From a bacterium (GTDB lineage Bacteria; Fibrobacterota; Chitinivibrionia; Chitinivibrionales; Chitinivibrionaceae): DNA of 40,799 nt. A program made the translations under genes and the position numbers. Location of the stretch: positions 1 to 40,799 of the forward strand of contig JAIFMU010000082.1 of the NCBI GenBank assembly GCA_020048285.1. Direction: 5' to 3'. How positions within the stretch are numbered: position 1 is the stretch's first letter; each line of letters starts with the position of its first letter. Below the pieces are notes generated by a model that was not told the DNA's origin, made no database searches, and saw nothing but the letters and a program-made list of their open reading frames with translations. Shown here one piece after another: positions 40,746 through 40,799 of this stretch.

Positions 40746-40799
40746 TGTATTTTAAAGCATGAAAAAAACAATGCTAAAATCGGTTTCGTCAGATATTCG

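Noticed and set aside
40759-40799. Start of a further gene (ATG followed by KKTMLKS)
   Set aside because: Only 41 bases remain, no ribosome site is visible, and an AGCAT/ATGCT hairpin overlaps it.

Overview
The window looks like chromosome from a Gram-negative, anaerobic or microaerophilic bacterium, most likely of the Fibrobacterota (Fibrobacter/Chitinivibrio side). The clearest lineage hint is the protein at 34041-34913, which I recognise as the TIGR02147 family first described as a Fibrobacter succinogenes paralogous family. Several secreted proteins also carry FlgD-like or type-IX-like beta domains at one end. A complete LptC-LptA-LptB block and a class A penicillin-binding protein show an outer membrane and a peptidoglycan wall. 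Bacteriohemerythrin, an HTH-desulfoferrodoxin fusion, NAD-linked dihydroorotate dehydrogenase (PyrD 1B plus PyrK) and HemW fit an oxygen-sensitive lifestyle. All phylum and function calls come from reading motifs; no database search was run.

Layout. 1-1600: end of a 42-bp tandem repeat, an HTH-superoxide-reductase-like regulator, and a Y1/HUH (REP-associated) transposase that is flanked and interrupted by three identical 28-bp palindromes and cut short by an in-frame TAG. 1607-3285 (minus): pyrK-pyrD. 3410-3820 (plus): bacteriohemerythrin with a good promoter. 3854-9587 (minus): a tightly packed cluster reading lptC-lptA-lptB-VWA protein-aroK-thiF-K+ channel. 9627-11462: a small membrane protein and an RhlE-type helicase. 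11538-15307 (minus): outer-membrane protein, lipoprotein and large secreted beta-domain protein in one likely operon. 15442-23115: mainly minus-strand single genes (glutathione peroxidase, Na/Pi cotransporter, CorA-like transporter, VOC protein, glutaminyl cyclase, DppB-type permease, FecR/TolB-like secreted protein) and one plus-strand glyoxalase-II-like hydrolase. 23248-36961 (plus): lepB-hemW, a substrate-binding lipoprotein overlapping a hybrid histidine kinase, a PBP1A-like enzyme, a secreted VIT-like protein, and the TIGR02147 protein overlapping a lipoprotein gene. 37417-38151 (minus): a helical protein resembling DUF6261. 39183-40745 (plus): an FG-GAP repeat secreted protein.

The most unusual part is 36962-39182, which is almost free of genes but dense in palindromic repeats. 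It contains a pair of inverted, GTAG-headed, REP-like hairpins whose stems differ by compensatory changes while loop and head are conserved. This pair is nested inside 13-bp terminal inverted repeats. Farther right are a nine-unit 42-bp array whose unit junctions form covarying palindromes, and two further small repeat families. The GTAG head is also the first four bases of the palindromes around the HUH transposase at the left end. I therefore propose that the two ends of the window belong to one REP/RAYT-type system, possibly with a structured repeat family (the 42-bp array) that is not described.
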